A stretch of DNA of 64,000 bases from Ectobacillus sp. JY-23 (GTDB taxonomy: Bacteria; Bacillota; Bacilli; Bacillales; Bacillaceae_G). The DNA lies in NCBI RefSeq assembly GCF_023022965.1, contig NZ_CP095462.1:2356001-2420000 (forward strand), in the 5' to 3' direction. The notes below the pieces were generated by a model. That model saw only the letters and a program-made list of their open reading frames with translations. It was not told where the DNA came from and did not search any database. Of the stretch, positions 1 through 8,336 are shown piece by piece; position 1 is the stretch's first letter, and the number at the start of each line of letters is the position of its first letter. A program made the translations under genes and the position numbers.

Positions 1-240
1 GATTTTATATTATAATTATTTTCGTATATTTTTTGAGTACATGGAAATTATTTCTTTATTTCTACTACCTTCTTTTTTCATTTTATTAATTAAGTACCTT
101 TACTAACATCGATATGTTCGATTTATTACGAAAACTTAATCGTTATATATTGTTTTTTGAATTTTAAATGAAATTAACCTTTTATATCACGCAACCTTTA
201 AGAGAGGATTCATATCATTTCAAGATAGGAGGTTTATTAT

Positions 241-2784
241 ATGAGAACTAACCAGTATCAATCCTCTTTGAAAAGACACTCGTCTAAACCTTCATTACAA
301 TTTACAATGAATAAAAAAACTGAAATTTTAGACATAAATGAAGATGGTCTTGTCCTACTCGGCTGGGAGCTTCAGGATATTTTAGGATCTTCTTTATTAT
401 CTCTTGCACATTCTGAAGACAGAGAATCAGTTGCTTCCTATTTTCAAAGATGTAGCTCTCATGAATACATTTCATTTCGCATATTAAGTAAACATCAAGA
501 TTACATCCTTATTCAACAATACGCTCGATTAATAGAAGATAGCGAGGGACACCTGCACTTTTTCGCGACCCTCGACAAATTCCATAGACAGACGGACGAT
601 TTATTAAGCGGACAACAGAAGCTTTTAGAATTCATTGCAAAAGGAATGCCGCTTACCCTTATTTTAGAGGAAATTATCTACACTGCAGAACAAATACAGC
701 CTGATATTATAGGATCTATTTTATTACTAAAAGAAGGGCGCTTGTATCATGGCGCCGCATCAAAGTTACCTGATACATACACGCATGCATTGAACGGGGT
801 TCAATTCGGCCCAGGTGTTGGCTCTTGTGGTACTGCTGCTTATCTAAAACAATTAATTATCGTAGAGGATATTGCCACGGACCCTTACTGGGAACATTAT
901 AAAGAGCTCGCATTAAGTCATGACCTTAAATCTTGTTGGTCTCTTCCTATTTTTTCTTCTAACAATGATGTGCTTGGTACGTTTGCAATCTATCATACGT
1001 ATTGTAAGAAGCCATCACAGGAAGATATTGAGTTTTTTTATACTTTCTCTTATTTAGCGGGATTGGCAATCGAACAGACTGAGATTAAACAAGCGCGAGA
1101 TGAGAGTGAGCAGCGATATAAGTCACTTTTTGAGCAAAATATTAATGCTGTTATTTCATTAGATTTAGAAGGACGCTTTCTAGATGTGAACGAAGCAGCT
1201 CTCGCTCTAGGTAGTTTTACAAGACAGCACCTTATAAATACATATTTTACAGATTGGATTGTCAAAGAAGACCTTGCAGCTACATTGGAATTGTTTGAAA
1301 AAACCAAGGACGGATCATCTCAATCTGCATGTTTGCGACTATTAAAAATCGATAAGCAAATCGTTCATCTAAATGTGACTTTTATCCCTATTCTTGTAGA
1401 TCATAAGGTAACTGGTATCTATGTAATGGCTGTCGATATTACAGAACATATAACACAAGAAGAAACAATTCGACATATGGCTTACTATGATGCACTCACA
1501 GCATTACCTAATCGCAGATTATTTTATAAACGTATAGAAGAGGCTGTACTTGCAAAGAATCCGTTCTCTATCCTGTATATGGATGTAGATCGCTTTAAGC
1601 ACATCAATGATTCTTTAGGCCATAATATCGGTGACAAATTGCTTGTGCATGTGGGAGATCGTTTACAACAAAGTATCGGTAAAGATGGAAGCGTATTTCG
1701 ATTAGGGGGAGATGAGTTTACAATATTTACAATCGAATCCGATCATCATGATTCTGCCATTTATTTAGCGAAAAAATTGCTGCAAGCGTTTGAACCTGCT
1801 TTTGTTGTGGATGATTTCACCCTTCATGTCACCCCTAGCATTGGGATATCACGCTATCCGCAGGATGGAACAGATGTAGAAACCTTGCTTAAACACGCTG
1901 ATATTGCTATGTATAACGCCAAAAAAGGTGGTAAAAATCAATATCGTACGTATCAACCAAGTACACAATTGCCTGCTCCCAGCCCATTTTTATTACATGA
2001 TTTATATGAAGCAATTAATCATGATAGTTTAACAGTCTTGTACCAACCTATCATGAATATCACTACACATAGAGTAAAAGCTGCAGAAGCATTAGTGCGT
2101 TGGAAGCACCCTAAGTTAGGACTAATTTCTCCTAATTTATTTATCCCCCTCGCTGAAGAAATGGGGATAATTACAACGATTGATATTTGGATGATTCGAC
2201 AGGCTTGTAAACAAATTGACAGGCTGATGAGACTAAGACTTTCATCTATCCGTATTTCAGTCAATATATCTGTTAAAAGCTTGTATAAACCAAATTTTGC
2301 GAAGTGTGTAATAGCTATATTAGAAGAATTTTCATTACCACCACATTTACTTGTGTTAGAAATCACAGAAGGCGTATTCATGCAAAAAGAAAGCATTGTT
2401 ATATCAAACCTGCAAGAGCTACAGGGATATGACATATCTTTTTCAATTGACGACTTTGGAACAGGCTATTCTTCTCTCGCTTCCTTAGAACAAATTCCAG
2501 CACAAACAATAAAAATTGCAAAATTATTTATCGACTGCCTGCCGAATCCTGGATACGGTACAATTATCACTTCAACGCTGCTTTCTTTGGCACAACAGTT
2601 GAACATGACAGTCATTGCTGAGGGAGTTGAGTCCGTTGAACAGCTTACTTATTTAAAAGAACATGAATGTCAGTATGCACAGGGATTTTTGATTAGCCCA
2701 CCGATTGCTGCATCAAATTTAGAACAAATGCTATCTTATCAATTACAGAACACAGACTTTACACTTCCTACAAACACAACATAA
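241..2784 (+). CDS. PAS-GAF-PAS-GGDEF-EAL cyclic-di-GMP signalling protein
   Basis: Predicted cytoplasmic sensor that makes and/or degrades cyclic di-GMP. Domains in order: PAS-like at about residues 20-115, GAF at about 125-280 (with GSCGTAAY and a WSLPIF core), a second PAS at about 285-405, GGDEF at about 410-575 with an intact RLGGDEF near residue 487, and EAL at about 590-835 with AEALVRW, NISVKS, LEITEG, DDFGTGYSSL and VIAEGVES. No transmembrane segment is evident, so the stimulus is probably intracellular. There is no RxxD inhibitory site just before GGDEF. The usual KID motif of the EAL domain reads KIA, while the metal-binding acidic residues are present. An AGGAGG site lies 10 bases before the ATG. 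The 240 bases upstream are A+T-rich and I see no other gene there. Ligand and net activity cannot be told from sequence. Confidence 0.9.
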   Translation: MRTNQYQSSLKRHSSKPSLQFTMNKKTEILDINEDGLVLLGWELQDILGSSLLSLAHSEDRESVASYFQRCSSHEYISFRILSKHQDYILIQQYARLIEDSEGHLHFFATLDKFHRQTDDLLSGQQKLLEFIAKGMPLTLILEEIIYTAEQIQPDIIGSILLLKEGRLYHGAASKLPDTYTHALNGVQFGPGVGSCGTAAYLKQLIIVEDIATDPYWEHYKELALSHDLKSCWSLPIFSSNNDVLGTFAIYHTYCKKPSQEDIEFFYTFSYLAGLAIEQTEIKQARDESEQRYKSLFEQNINAVISLDLEGRFLDVNEAALALGSFTRQHLINTYFTDWIVKEDLAATLELFEKTKDGSSQSACLRLLKIDKQIVHLNVTFIPILVDHKVTGIYVMAVDITEHITQEETIRHMAYYDALTALPNRRLFYKRIEEAVLAKNPFSILYMDVDRFKHINDSLGHNIGDKLLVHVGDRLQQSIGKDGSVFRLGGDEFTIFTIESDHHDSAIYLAKKLLQAFEPAFVVDDFTLHVTPSIGISRYPQDGTDVETLLKHADIAMYNAKKGGKNQYRTYQPSTQLPAPSPFLLHDLYEAINHDSLTVLYQPIMNITTHRVKAAEALVRWKHPKLGLISPNLFIPLAEEMGIITTIDIWMIRQACKQIDRLMRLRLSSIRISVNISVKSLYKPNFAKCVIAILEEFSLPPHLLVLEITEGVFMQKESIVISNLQELQGYDISFSIDDFGTGYSSLASLEQIPAQTIKIAKLFIDCLPNPGYGTIITSTLLSLAQQLNMTVIAEGVESVEQLTYLKEHECQYAQGFLISPPIAASNLEQMLSYQLQNTDFTLPTNTT

Positions 2785-2808
2785 TCAACATCTTATCGAC
2801 TAAAACAG

Positions 2809-2842
2809 AAAAGCTCAGAGCGCTTTACTCTGAGCTTTTCCT
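2809..2842. terminator. Bidirectional Rho-independent terminator
   Basis: A 12-bp perfect stem (AAAAGCTCAGAG with CTCTGAGCTTTT, 7-base loop) lies between the convergent GGDEF-EAL gene and ybdD. The arms themselves supply an A-run and a T-run, so it can serve both strands. Confidence 0.85.
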
Positions 2843-2857
2843 ATCTTATTAAAATGA

Positions 2858-3049
2858 TCAACAACAGCGAGAAACATTGCCTGCTTTTGTTTCAAACTTG
2901 GCTTTTTGTACATCTGCAAAGAAGGCTTTGCGTGATAAGATTGGCTGCGAGGGCTGCTTTTCCTTCATGTATGCTACATACTTTTCATAGCTTGGAACAC
3001 CAACTAATAAGCTAATAAATTCACGCCATTGTCCCCTTAACTTACGCAT
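2858..3049 (-). CDS. ybdD: YbdD/YjiX family small protein
   Basis: Small (63 aa) protein of the YbdD/YjiX family (DUF466), which in many bacteria is encoded directly after a CstA-type transporter; its biochemical role is unknown. Visible family marks are GVPSYEKYVAYM, a Phe-Phe-x-Asp segment and a terminal Cys-Cys. I chose the ATG at 3049 because a GAGGAAGGG ribosome binding site precedes it. A longer open frame extends upstream to 3082, inside cstA. The gene overlaps the cstA stop by 8 bases, which suggests translational coupling, and the terminator at 2809-2842 ends the unit. Confidence 0.8.
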   Translation of the reverse strand: MRKLRGQWREFISLLVGVPSYEKYVAYMKEKQPSQPILSRKAFFADVQKAKFETKAGNVSRCC

Positions 3050-5117
3050 AATTTCTAGTCCCTTCCTCGTTTCTTGCAACATACGGGGATTCTTTCATTT
3101 CTACTACTTGATTGCGAAGCACCTTAACCCAAATACGAGCTGCGGACAGCAATACTGCCAATACAACAATCATAAAGAATGCACATAACGCGGCATCTAC
3201 ATAATCATTGGTAATAATCTGCTTCATCTGCGCCGTATTTTTCGCTGGTGCTAATACCGTTCCTTTGTCCAAAGCAGTTTGGAATACCTTGGCATGAGAT
3301 AAGAAACCAATCTTAGGATTTTCATGAAACAGCTTTTGATAGCCAGCTGTCATCGTTACAACGAGAATCCAGGTTGTTGGAACAAGCGTCACCCATACAT
3401 AGGCCTTCTTACCCATTTTAAATAGAATTGTTGTACCCACAAGCAAGGCAATACCAGCTAGCATTTGATTTGCAATTCCAAACAATGGCCACAATGTGTT
3501 AATCCCACCAAGCGGATCAATAACGCCTTGATAAAGGAAGTAGCCCCACCCAAATACGCATAGCGCCGTGGCAATAATATTTGATAAGGTTGAATCTGTT
3601 CGACCAAGCGGCTTGTACACATTTCCCATGATATCTTGAATCATAAAGCGTCCTACACGCGTTCCTGCATCGATTGTCGTTAAAATAAACAATGCTTCAA
3701 ACAGGATTGCAAAGTGATACCAAAATGCCATTAATGCTTTTCCGCCAATTACTTTAGAAAAAATAAGTGCCATACCAATTGCCAGGGTTGGTGCCCCTCC
3801 CGTACGAGAAAGAATGGTTTCTTCTCCTACATTCTTCGCCAGATTTGTTAGATCATCCGGTGTGATTGTAAAGCCCCATGACGTTACTGTTTTCGCAGCT
3901 TGCGCCACATCTGTACCAATCAAAGCTGGAGCGCTGTTAATTGCAAAATATGTACCAGGTGTTAGTACACATGCGGCAATGAGAGCCATAATGGCCACAA
4001 AAGATTCCATAAGCATCGCACCGTATCCAATCGGACGAGCGTGTGATTCACGTTCCATCATCTTCGGTGTTGTACCTGAAGAAACCAATGCATGGAAACC
4101 GGAAACAGCGCCACAGGCAATTGTAATGAACAAGAACGGAAACAAGTTGCCAGCAAATACAGGACCGGTTCCATCAATAAACTTGGATACAGCCGGCATT
4201 TCCAAGTTTGGTGCAACAACTAAAATGCCGATTGCTAAACCTACAATGGTACCAATTTTTAAAAAGGTGCTTAAGTAATCACGTGGTGCTAAAAGGAGCC
4301 AAACCGGTAAAGCAGATGCGATAAATCCATATGCGATCAGCATAAGTGCGATGGTTTCACCTTTAAATGTAAACAACTTTGCAAGCTCAGGTGTTTCCGC
4401 GACATATTGCCCGCCTACAATAGATAATAAAAGTAAAATAACACCAATGATAGAGCCTTCCCCAACGCGCCCGGGTCTCATGTAGCGCATGTAAACTCCC
4501 ATAAAGAATGCGATAGGGATTGTGGCTGCGATTGTAAACATTCCCCAAGGACTTCCCACCAATGCTTTTACAACAACCAGCGCCAGTACCGCTAATAAAA
4601 TAATCATAATTCCTAAAATACCCACCATTGCAATCAAGCCGGTTACAGGACCAATTTCCTCTTTAATCATTTCCCCAAGAGACTTTCCATTTCGTCTTGT
4701 AGACGCAAAGAGAATAATAAAATCTTGTACAGCACCTGCCAATACTACGCCGACAACAATCCAAAGTGTGCCAGGTAAATAGCCCATCTGCGCTGCTAAA
4801 ATGGGGCCTACAAGCGGTCCAGCTCCCGCGATTGCTGCAAAGTGATGACCAAATAATACCCATTTATTTGTGGGAACATAATCTTTTCCATCGTTCATTA
4901 GTTCAGCCGGTGTTTTTCGGTTATCATCTAATTGAAAAACTTTTTGCGCGATAAACTTACTATAAAAACGATAGGCAACTGCATAAACAGATACAGCTGC
5001 AACAAGCAACCAAATGGCATTAATACTTTCTCCGCGGTTCAATGCCAATACTGCAAATCCCGCTGCACCAAGTGCAGAAATGATTCCCCATAATACAATA
5101 GACTTTATACTTTTCAA
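3042..5117 (-). CDS. cstA: CstA family carbon-starvation (pyruvate/peptide) transporter
   Basis: Polytopic inner-membrane protein of the CstA family (691 aa, usual family length). Relatives in E. coli (BtsT, CstA) import pyruvate, and peptide uptake has also been proposed. The family signature is seen in the N-terminal part (HHFAAIAGAGPLVGPILAAQ), followed by about 16 hydrophobic segments. Translation appears to start at a TTG (5115-5117), preceded by an AGGGGGGAG ribosome binding site; no ATG fits better. ybdD overlaps its 3' end. A LytTR-type response regulator is encoded just upstream on the same strand, the family that controls the CstA homologue BtsT in E. coli, so pyruvate-linked control is a reasonable inference. 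The exact substrate is not shown by sequence. Confidence 0.9.
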   Translation of the reverse strand: MKSIKSIVLWGIISALGAAGFAVLALNRGESINAIWLLVAAVSVYAVAYRFYSKFIAQKVFQLDDNRKTPAELMNDGKDYVPTNKWVLFGHHFAAIAGAGPLVGPILAAQMGYLPGTLWIVVGVVLAGAVQDFIILFASTRRNGKSLGEMIKEEIGPVTGLIAMVGILGIMIILLAVLALVVVKALVGSPWGMFTIAATIPIAFFMGVYMRYMRPGRVGEGSIIGVILLLLSIVGGQYVAETPELAKLFTFKGETIALMLIAYGFIASALPVWLLLAPRDYLSTFLKIGTIVGLAIGILVVAPNLEMPAVSKFIDGTGPVFAGNLFPFLFITIACGAVSGFHALVSSGTTPKMMERESHARPIGYGAMLMESFVAIMALIAACVLTPGTYFAINSAPALIGTDVAQAAKTVTSWGFTITPDDLTNLAKNVGEETILSRTGGAPTLAIGMALIFSKVIGGKALMAFWYHFAILFEALFILTTIDAGTRVGRFMIQDIMGNVYKPLGRTDSTLSNIIATALCVFGWGYFLYQGVIDPLGGINTLWPLFGIANQMLAGIALLVGTTILFKMGKKAYVWVTLVPTTWILVVTMTAGYQKLFHENPKIGFLSHAKVFQTALDKGTVLAPAKNTAQMKQIITNDYVDAALCAFFMIVVLAVLLSAARIWVKVLRNQVVEMKESPYVARNEEGTRNYA

Positions 5118-5148
5118 ATAACTCCCCCCTTGTTACGCCTTCAGGAGG

Positions 5149-5220
5149 ATTATACTAAATTTTCAGAATAATAAAATAAAATATCCCTTATAATGAAAAT
5201 ATGATGAGGTAAGATGTCAA
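5149..5220 (-). promoter_or_regulatory. Candidate promoter region of cstA
   Basis: Upstream of the cstA start, on the minus strand, there is a consensus -35-like TTGACA (5215-5220) with only a weak -10 at normal distance (CATTAT, 19-base spacer). Closer to the gene is a consensus -10 TATAAT (5149-5154) with no good -35. A weak or activator-dependent promoter at the second site would fit control by the neighbouring LytTR protein. No convincing LytTR direct repeat was found by eye. Confidence 0.3.
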
Positions 5221-5237
5221 AAATTGCCGATAACTTG

Positions 5238-5951
5238 TTATATCTCTAATTTATTTCGCAAAATACGCACATAATTTCGACTGACCGGAATAGGTTCACT
5301 ATAGTATTCCGTATATAAATTGTACGTTCCATTATAGTAAGGCTTTAACGCCTTTATATAGGGCAAGTTAACCAAATAGCTTTTATGCACTCGCAGGAAT
5401 TGGTGTACATGAAGTTTTTCTTCCAACTCCTGTAGCGTATAAGTAGAAGTAAAGTGGCCCTCTTTTGTATAAATGGAAACCGTCTTGTTTTCTTTATTTT
5501 TACTTACATAAATGATATTTTGCGGTGATATATAAGCAATACCGTCCTGTTCTTCAATCGGTAGCTTATGACTAAGAGCACGACACCAACGAAGATGTTC
5601 TTTACGCATTAAATATACGAGATACTCTAGATCGTCCTCATGAAATGGTTGTAGCAAATAATAAAATGCCCGAAGTCGAAAGGCTTCTATTGCATAATCT
5701 ACTTTATTTCCCATTAAAATAATATTTGCCTGTAAATTGAGTTGATGCAGCAACTCAGCAATTTCGAGACCGCTTTCGTCTGAAACATGGACATCTAAAA
5801 ATAGAAAATCCGGTTCATAACGCTTTGCTGCTTTAATAGCTTCTATACCTACCTTCGCTTCCACAAAGCTTGCCTTTACCTCACCGCGTTGAAATGCACG
5901 TTCAATCTCCAACTTATGCTCAGGTACTTCACTTACAACCAAAACCTTCAT
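5238..5951 (-). CDS. Orphan LytTR-family response regulator with atypical receiver
   Basis: 237 aa: an N-terminal CheY-like receiver (about 1-115) and a C-terminal LytTR DNA-binding domain (about 130-237, with FLRVHKSYLVN and VSRNYV). The phosphoacceptor Asp is present (FLFLD, residue 53). However, the acidic pair near the N terminus is reduced to Ser-Glu (VVSEVP), and the conserved Lys of the usual KPF motif is Gln (LLQPF, residue 101). The family normally pairs with a LytS/BtsS-type sensor kinase, but none is encoded in this neighbourhood. It lies 120 bp upstream of cstA on the same strand, and E. coli LytTR regulators BtsR and YpdB control related carbon transporters. I infer that it regulates cstA, perhaps without classical phosphorylation. 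Confidence 0.85.
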   Translation of the reverse strand: MKVLVVSEVPEHKLEIERAFQRGEVKASFVEAKVGIEAIKAAKRYEPDFLFLDVHVSDESGLEIAELLHQLNLQANIILMGNKVDYAIEAFRLRAFYYLLQPFHEDDLEYLVYLMRKEHLRWCRALSHKLPIEEQDGIAYISPQNIIYVSKNKENKTVSIYTKEGHFTSTYTLQELEEKLHVHQFLRVHKSYLVNLPYIKALKPYYNGTYNLYTEYYSEPIPVSRNYVRILRNKLEI

Positions 5952-6092
5952 CCGTCATCCGCCCCTCTTTGCTGTCTATATAACTAGCTTCTGTAAACTG
6001 CACTAATTGCTTTAGCTGTTTCTTGTTATAGATATAATGCTTATCTATCTGCTTCTATTCGTCCCAAAATGACAAATTCCTCCCCTAACATA

Positions 6093-6125
6093 CAAAAATT
6101 CCGCTTTTTATTTAAAAAGCGGAAT
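6093..6125 (-). terminator. Rho-independent terminator after niaP
   Basis: A 12-bp perfect stem (ATTCCGCTTTTT with AAAAAGCGGAAT, 4-base loop, 6098-6125). On the minus strand it is followed by a run of T residues, just past the niaP stop codon. Confidence 0.85.
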
Positions 6126-6142
6126 GTGATGGAGCTTCTTTC

Positions 6143-7339
6143 TTATACAAGCTCTTGTTGTTTCGTTTCCTTCCCTAAAAACAACACAGATAGTGCTCCG
6201 ATTAAAATTGCGATACAGAAGATAGTAAAGATAAAGGTAATTGATGCGTTTCGGGCAACTAAATAACCAATTAAGAGAGGTCCCAATATGCCACCGATTC
6301 GTCCAAAAGAAGCTGCCATACCTGCTCCTGTCCCACGCACAGCTGTAGGATACTGCTCTGGTGTATACGCATATAAAGCGCCCCATGCACCTAAGTTAAA
6401 GAAAGATAAAAATGCTCCTGCTGTAATGAGCATAGCTAGTGATTCCGCGGCACCGAAAAAATAAGCACTTGCAGCTGTACCCAATAAATAAGAAACTAGT
6501 ACAAATTTACGACCAGCACGCTCAATGAGCCAAGCAGCTGTAAAGTAACCAGGAAGCTGGGCAAGTGTCATAATTAAGACATACTCAAAACTCTTAATTA
6601 AGCTAAATCCTTTTAGGACCATAACACTCGGTAGCCACAAAAACATGCCGTAGTAAGAAAACACCACACAAAACCATAGAATCCAAAGCATAATTGTTGG
6701 TCTTACATATGTGGATGACCAAACAATTTGTATCTTTTCCCAGGCAGATTGCTTCTGAACTGCACCTTCAAAGCGCGGAGAGTCTGGCAGGTTCAGCCTT
6801 AAATATAATGCATAAAAGGCTGGCAGCGCACTGATGAGCATAGCTGCCTTCCACCCGTAATGCGGAATAATAAAATAAGCAATTAATGCAGCCACTAACC
6901 AACCGCCCGCCCAAAAGCTTTCTAAAAGGACTACCACTCTCCCGCGCTCACTTGCTTGTACACTTTCCGAAACCAGTGTAGATGCAACTGGTAATTCTCC
7001 GCCAAGCCCCATACCGATTAGAAATCTTAGTACAAGGAAGACAGATAATGTTGGCGCTAGTGCTGATAGACCGCTTCCCACTGAAAACAGCAACAAGGTA
7101 ATAATAAAGACCCCTTTGCGACCAATTTTATCTGCCAATAGTCCAAAGACAAGTGCACCAACAGCCATGCCAATCGAATTGATACTTCCAATCCAGCCCA
7201 TCTGTTGCACACTTAAGTTCCAATCCTTTTGCAGAGCCGCAATAACAAAAGACAAGAGCCCCACATCCATTGCATCAAATAACCAGCCGAGTCCTGCTAC
7301 ACCAAGCAGCTTGCGCTTGGAGATTCCTGTTTGTTTCAT
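6143..7339 (-). CDS. niaP: NiaP-type major facilitator transporter (nicotinate/nicotinamide)
   Basis: 398 aa, 12-helix major facilitator superfamily protein of the sugar-porter-like group. From memory the sequence follows B. subtilis YceI (NiaP) closely along its length, including LGVAGLGWLFDAMDVG, the DKIGRK loop, GMGLGGELPVASTLVSE and YTPEQYPT. YceI/NiaP proteins import niacin; related MFS members carry aromatic acids, so the substrate is inferred. An AAGGAGAA ribosome binding site precedes the ATG. A GntR-type regulator gene lies upstream on the same strand, and an inverted repeat overlaps the leader. In Bacillus niaP is usually controlled by NiaR, so local control by the GntR protein would be unusual. 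Confidence 0.8.
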   Translation of the reverse strand: MKQTGISKRKLLGVAGLGWLFDAMDVGLLSFVIAALQKDWNLSVQQMGWIGSINSIGMAVGALVFGLLADKIGRKGVFIITLLLFSVGSGLSALAPTLSVFLVLRFLIGMGLGGELPVASTLVSESVQASERGRVVVLLESFWAGGWLVAALIAYFIIPHYGWKAAMLISALPAFYALYLRLNLPDSPRFEGAVQKQSAWEKIQIVWSSTYVRPTIMLWILWFCVVFSYYGMFLWLPSVMVLKGFSLIKSFEYVLIMTLAQLPGYFTAAWLIERAGRKFVLVSYLLGTAASAYFFGAAESLAMLITAGAFLSFFNLGAWGALYAYTPEQYPTAVRGTGAGMAASFGRIGGILGPLLIGYLVARNASITFIFTIFCIAILIGALSVLFLGKETKQQELV

Positions 7340-7354
7340 TCTATATTCTCCTTA

Positions 7355-7370
7355 TGTATAGTAAAATACA
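7355..7370 (-). promoter_or_regulatory. Inverted repeat, candidate operator of niaP
   Basis: TGTAT-6 bases-ATACA lies immediately upstream of the niaP ribosome binding site. Spaced repeats of this size are typical of GntR/FadR-family operators, and a FadR-subfamily regulator is encoded next door. Inferred from position and symmetry only. Confidence 0.35.
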
Positions 7371-7507
7371 AGTATTTGTTCTACCAGAACCGTAAAAGCG
7401 CAATTCTCTTCATATCTATACATGCGCTCCTCTTAAGCACTGAACATAACTGTTTTTCATTCCTAGCTAACAAATGCTTATTTTCTAACTCGCACTTATA
7501 TATTTTC

Positions 7508-8185
7508 CTACAAAATATCCTCTAAAGCCTTATATTGCAGTTTATCAATTTCAAGCTCATGCAAACTTGTTTGCAGGTGCATGCGTATTAAATATTGCAA
7601 CGCTTCACCCTCTTTTTGTTCAATAAACGTAATCATTCTCTCATGATCCTGTAAATTTGTAACTTCATCTAGGCTTACATAGTTGAATACACCATACAAG
7701 ATTAAATATATATTTATTTTCCTAAGCAATGTATCTAACGTCTCAATAAGAAACTTGTTTCCTGTTCTTTTTGCAAGGAATAAATGAAATGCTTTATTAA
7801 TTGTAATATATGTTAAAATGTCTTTTTCTTTATAAGCTTCTCTTTCTCCTATCATCATTTCTTTTAACTCCGCAATGTCCTGCTTGGTTACATGCTGCAG
7901 GGCAAGCGGTACTGCCATACACTCTAACTCCGTTCGAAATTCAAACGCTTGCATAATCTCTGCACGTGTAGGCTGCATGACAAAAGCTCCTCGATTGGGA
8001 ACCATTGTCACAAGCCCTTCCTCCTGCAGCTTTTTAATTGCATTTCGAATTGGCGTTCTGCTTACTTTTAATTTATCGGAAATTGTATTCTCAACCAATT
8101 GTGTACCAGGTGCAATCTCTCGAGCTAAGATAGCCGTTTTAATTGTTTCGTACACTACTTGTTCCATGGATTTTCGCTTATTCAT
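7508..8185 (-). CDS. GntR family transcriptional regulator, FadR subfamily
   Basis: 225 aa: an N-terminal winged helix-turn-helix (about 8-72, with VSRTPIRNAIKKLQEEGLV) and a C-terminal all-helical FCD effector domain (about 80-215). FCD-type GntR proteins bind carboxylic-acid ligands and usually repress nearby catabolic or transport genes. The gene lies 168 bp upstream of niaP on the same strand, and a candidate operator sits in front of niaP. The metal-binding His/Asp pattern of FCD domains is only partly clear (Asp and His around LTYITINKAFHLFL). The ligand is unknown. Confidence 0.85.
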   Translation of the reverse strand: MNKRKSMEQVVYETIKTAILAREIAPGTQLVENTISDKLKVSRTPIRNAIKKLQEEGLVTMVPNRGAFVMQPTRAEIMQAFEFRTELECMAVPLALQHVTKQDIAELKEMMIGEREAYKEKDILTYITINKAFHLFLAKRTGNKFLIETLDTLLRKINIYLILYGVFNYVSLDEVTNLQDHERMITFIEQKEGEALQYLIRMHLQTSLHELEIDKLQYKALEDIL

Positions 8186-8305
8186 ATTATGTTACGGCAC
8201 CCCTTCGCACATACTTATCTGTACTATGATATCATAAAGAATTGTTATATCCTAAAAATTTACTTTGCCGTACGCATATATCTTTGAAGCATCCTGTTAA
8301 AGTCT

Positions 8306-8336
8306 AAAAAAAGAACTGACACTATGGTCAGTTCTT
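8306..8336 (-). terminator. Rho-independent terminator overlapping the rmlD stop codon
   Basis: A 10-bp perfect stem (AAGAACTGAC with GTCAGTTCTT, 6-base loop), with seven T residues on the minus strand after it. The rmlD stop codon TGA is part of the 5' arm, so the last ribosome covers the terminator arm. Confidence 0.85.

Noticed and set aside
2858-3082. Longer 74-residue version of YbdD
   Set aside because: The extra N-terminal residues lie inside cstA and the GAGGAAGGG ribosome binding site falls after that start. The 3049 start fits the family.
5130-5143. cre-like site in the cstA leader
   Set aside because: At least two mismatches at defined positions and poor symmetry.
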